From NCBI GenBank assembly GCA_021731385.1, contig JAKFXM010000116.1, positions 1 through 6,456 on the forward strand: 6,456 nucleotides of DNA. The letters are read 5' to 3'. The position numbers were made by a program, and so were the translations under genes. The notes below the pieces were generated by a model. That model did not search any database and had not been told where the DNA came from. It was given only the letters and a program-made list of their open reading frames with translations. Every line of letters begins with the position of its first letter. Position 1 is the stretch's first letter. Source of the stretch: Methanobacteriota archaeon. Lineage in GTDB: Archaea; Altiarchaeota; Altiarchaeia; IMC4; QMZM01. Shown here piece after piece: positions 4,268-6,456 of this stretch.

Positions 4268-5316
4268 GGGTAACCTATACAATCTCTCTATGGAAGGAAA
4301 AAATTGAAAAGGAAAACAGGAATAATGTCTATATCTATTATCCAAAGAGCAGTTACACCCCTCAGAAGAATGAATTTCCTTTCAGGTCATTTGAATTCAG
4401 ATTCTATAAGGGATACAGAATAGCAATTCCGGCAAATATCTCAAAGAAGGCAAGGAGTCTTGATATAGTGCATATTCATGGCCTGTTCTCAATGGCAATT
4501 GCCGGAATATATATTGCAAAAAGACACCATATTCCCCTGATATTGACATATCACACACCGGCTGACGAGTATATAAGGTATATAACAAGGAGAAAATCCC
4601 TCCAGGCAGCATTGATGAGGATTTACAACCTCTGGGAAAGAAGAATCCTGGAATCATGTGATTTAATTACGGTGCCTTCTCAGGCGATAAAGGAGAGGCT
4701 ATCAAAAAAAGGGATTAAGAATAATGTGATAGTTCTTTCAAATGGTGTTGATTTGAATTTCTTCAGGCGTGTTGACACAGGAAAGTTCAAGACGAAATAT
4801 GATATACCCTCTGGTAAGATTATAGGTTTCTGCGGGAGATTGGGTTATGAAAAGCACATTGAGGACATTATAGAAATTTCAGACAAATTTAAGGGAATGG
4901 TATTAATCGCCGGGAAAGGTCCCGCAGCAGACTACTACAAAAAAATGGCAGAAGGAAAGGAAAATGTAAAATTCCTCGGTTTTCTTGACAGAAGGGAACT
5001 CATGGAATTCTATTCGTCACTTGACCTTTTTGTATTTCCGTCAACTGCAGAAACCCAGGGCCTGGTAGCGCTTGAAGCTATGGCATGTGGAGTCCCCGTG
5101 ATAGGTGCAAACGCACTTGCATTAAAGGACACGATTAAAGACGGTGAGACGGGTTATTTATATGAGCAGGGCAACCTCTCTGATTTGCTGGATAAAATTC
5201 AAAAGGGCTATGAAAATAGGGAAATTCTGTCGGAAAATTCCGTGAAATGTGTCCAGCAGCATTCAGTAGAGAATACTATAAAAAAATTGATGGAGATTTA
5301 CAACAGGTTTGTTTGA
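4222..5316 (+). CDS. GT4 glycosyltransferase, monoglycosyl-lipid synthase-like
   Basis: This 364-residue GT-B enzyme resembles alpha-monoglucosyldiacylglycerol synthase of Acholeplasma and related enzymes, which add the first sugar to diacylglycerol at the membrane surface. Matching blocks are GIFTDTYFPQINGV (4-17), DIVHIHGLFSMAIAG (81-95), YHTPADEYIRYITR (110-123), the donor-site GRLGYEKHIED (205-215) and E-x7-E at E277 and E285 (AETQGLVALEAMACG). In an archaeon the acceptor would be an ether lipid such as archaeol; this is inference. The upstream GT4 would then add a second sugar. The start at 4222 lies three bases after the inserted nucleotidyltransferase, and its original place was 2829. 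No own TATA box is visible, so its expression now probably depends on read-through or on the inserted promoter. The gene ends 13 bases from the convergent GINS gene. Confidence 0.88.
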   Translation: MNIGIFTDTYFPQINGVTYTISLWKEKIEKENRNNVYIYYPKSSYTPQKNEFPFRSFEFRFYKGYRIAIPANISKKARSLDIVHIHGLFSMAIAGIYIAKRHHIPLILTYHTPADEYIRYITRRKSLQAALMRIYNLWERRILESCDLITVPSQAIKERLSKKGIKNNVIVLSNGVDLNFFRRVDTGKFKTKYDIPSGKIIGFCGRLGYEKHIEDIIEISDKFKGMVLIAGKGPAADYYKKMAEGKENVKFLGFLDRRELMEFYSSLDLFVFPSTAETQGLVALEAMACGVPVIGANALALKDTIKDGETGYLYEQGNLSDLLDKIQKGYENREILSENSVKCVQQHSVENTIKKLMEIYNRFV

Positions 5317-5329
5317 GATTAATTTTATA

Positions 5330-5881
5330 CTACTCTGACTCAACCACCTCTGCAATTCCCCGTTCTATAAGAATCCTTGCAGTATCCCTCGGGATTTCAA
5401 CTATATCATTATCATTGAAGGGACCATAATGGACCATATCAGAGCCAATAATACTTGGCATCTGACGGAGTATTTGCAGTTTCACCTTTTCAACAGGATT
5501 CTGCCCTGTTACCAAGCCATCGTCTCTGCTTTCATTGACATCTTTCACCTTAGCTTCATCCGTTGCTTCCTGATTCAATAGAACCTTGCATCTATACTCG
5601 GTAAGCAGTCCTGTTATCTTGTCATATATCTCTTTTTCTGCGGAAACCATATTCTCTGGAGGAGAACTCTCCCCAGTGCGTGTTGCAAGCCTGAGAATCT
5701 TGTTCATTCTAATTTGAAGAATCTCCTTAATGATATTTAAGATTTCACTTTTGTGCAATTCCCCAAGCCCTGAGATAAATTTTAATGTATCCCTGTAGAA
5801 ATTATCATCTATCCTCTCAAGAGAGTTTGGGGACCTTTTTTCAGCCCTGTAAATGCCCTGTATCTCATCATATGTTACCAT
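5330..5881 (-). CDS. DNA replication complex GINS51-type subunit
   Basis: This 183-residue subunit of the GINS complex links the MCM helicase to other replisome parts. The N-terminal A domain is helical, beginning YDEIQGIYRAEK and ending in IRMNKILRLA, with SLERIDDNFYRDTLKFI in between (about residues 1-100). A charged, probably flexible linker follows (TDEAKVKDVNESRDDG, about 106-121). The C-terminal small B domain reads ILRQMPSIIGSDMVHYGPF and then DIVEIPRDTARILIERGIAEVVE. The A-then-B order identifies the GINS51 (Gins15) type as opposed to GINS23. It lies 29 bases downstream of the GT2 gene on the minus strand and may share its transcript. Its stop nearly abuts the convergent GT4 stop. This is the strongest evidence in the window that the organism is an archaeon. 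Confidence 0.88.
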   Translation of the reverse strand: MVTYDEIQGIYRAEKRSPNSLERIDDNFYRDTLKFISGLGELHKSEILNIIKEILQIRMNKILRLATRTGESSPPENMVSAEKEIYDKITGLLTEYRCKVLLNQEATDEAKVKDVNESRDDGLVTGQNPVEKVKLQILRQMPSIIGSDMVHYGPFNDNDIVEIPRDTARILIERGIAEVVESE

Positions 5882-5910
5882 CTTTACATCCCATATCCTG
5901 CCTGGTGGTT

Positions 5911-6456
5911 CTATCCCTTGTGTTCAATTGTATCAAAGTGCCTGCCCCTTACATGCCTCCCTGTAAACAGGTTAAAATATGCCCCAAGATACCTCATGAA
6001 GACCATGAAATATCCCTCCTGTTTGAACCTTCTTGTGGAGTTGTAGACATACAGGTTCTTATCAATTATCACCTTACCGTATTTTTTGATCCTAAGGGAA
6101 AGTTCTGTATCCTCAAGCATCGATATCTTTTCATTAAAACCGTTTGCCTTCAAAAACACACCCCTCCTATAGGCACAATTCGGGGTTCCTAATTGATAGA
6201 ATCCAAAGATTGCAGAAAACCTATACCACCAGTCAGAATTTATCTTAAACATAATTTTGTCTATAAGTCTGGAATTAAGGGGTTTAAATATCCCGCCGAC
6301 TGCAACAACCCCCGGATCAGAGAAATCCCCTGCAATGGTCTCAAGCCAATTTTTTGGAACAACCGTATCAGCATCCGTAAATGCAACAATCTCCGCATCG
6401 GAATTTCTAGCGCCCAGATTCCTTGCAGGACCCGGGCATGAGGTGCGGACATGTAT
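5911..6456 (-). CDS. Family 2 glycosyltransferase, C-terminal part
   Basis: The minus-strand frame is open from the window edge (base 6456) to the TAG at 5911-5913, giving 182 residues. The N-terminus lies beyond the window. The internal ATG at 6252 is not the start, because the GT2 motifs lie upstream of it. GPARNLGARNSDAEIVAFTDADT contains the acceptor loop and the metal-binding DxD (DAD at 6367-6375), followed by VVPKNWLE. The later LEDTELSLRIKKYG carries the ED motif with its catalytic base (6109-6114). The C-terminus has a hydrophobic, aromatic stretch (YFMVFMRYLGAYFNLF) that could associate with the membrane. Inverting transfer of a sugar to a surface polymer or lipid-linked glycan is the usual role, and the substrate is unknown. 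Confidence 0.85.
   Translation of the reverse strand: MHVRTSCPGPARNLGARNSDAEIVAFTDADTVVPKNWLETIAGDFSDPGVVAVGGIFKPLNSRLIDKIMFKINSDWWYRFSAIFGFYQLGTPNCAYRRGVFLKANGFNEKISMLEDTELSLRIKKYGKVIIDKNLYVYNSTRRFKQEGYFMVFMRYLGAYFNLFTGRHVRGRHFDTIEHKG

Noticed and set aside
5785..6441. Plus-strand ORFs opposite GINS and GT2
   Set aside because: They are antisense to two genes with clear family motifs and their peptides are of low plausibility.
6250..6456. Frameshift in the GT2 gene near 6252
   Set aside because: Hand translation shows the frame stays open from 6250 to the window edge and contains the DxD motif, so no frameshift is needed.

Overview
The window is archaeal, GC-poor chromosomal DNA. The best lineage evidence is a GINS51-type replication subunit on the minus strand. 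Supporting evidence is a small treble-clef zinc protein of archaeal type, a TATA box placed for a leaderless transcript (1801-1808), and an archaeal-style HEPN/nucleotidyltransferase pair. I cannot name the phylum from the sequence alone.

Layout, left to right. The 3' end of an argC/lysY-type reductase gene (3-260) is followed by a 112-base hairpin-bearing insert and a second, synonymously recoded copy of the gene's last 18 codons (375-433). Next come a conserved SecB-like protein (481-903), a single-domain RNase III (947-1387), a perfect 16-bp hairpin, a dense array of AAA-loop hairpins (about 1484-1617), and a small eight-cysteine zinc protein (1522-1809) whose only candidate start codons lie inside the array. 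A GT4 glycosyltransferase follows (1831-2832). Its stop overlaps an orphan copy of the first 15 codons of a second GT4 gene. That orphan is interrupted by a 1343-base cassette carrying a HEPN protein and an HTH-nucleotidyltransferase (2930-4218), after which the second GT4 gene restarts intact (4222-5316). On the opposite strand, converging with it, lie GINS51 (5330-5881) and, upstream of that, the C-terminal part of a GT2 glycosyltransferase (5911-6456).

How the genes work together. The two GT4 enzymes resemble the bacterial pair that makes mono- and diglycosyl-diacylglycerol (alMGS-like and CpoA-like). In an archaeon they would probably glycosylate an ether lipid; this is inference. Their original organisation, an ATGA overlap, can still be read at 2829-2832, so the HEPN/nucleotidyltransferase module is a later insertion into a glycolipid operon.

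The most notable pattern is that the same event type appears twice. Foreign DNA sits at a gene's end and is bracketed by direct repeats of that gene's terminus (59 and 50 bp). One intact gene is left each time, and the two copies of coding sequence differ only at synonymous sites (four consecutive third positions in argC, one in the GT4 gene). Either an element repairs the gene it enters with a gene terminus from a diverged relative, or strain mixing in an assembly has imitated this.
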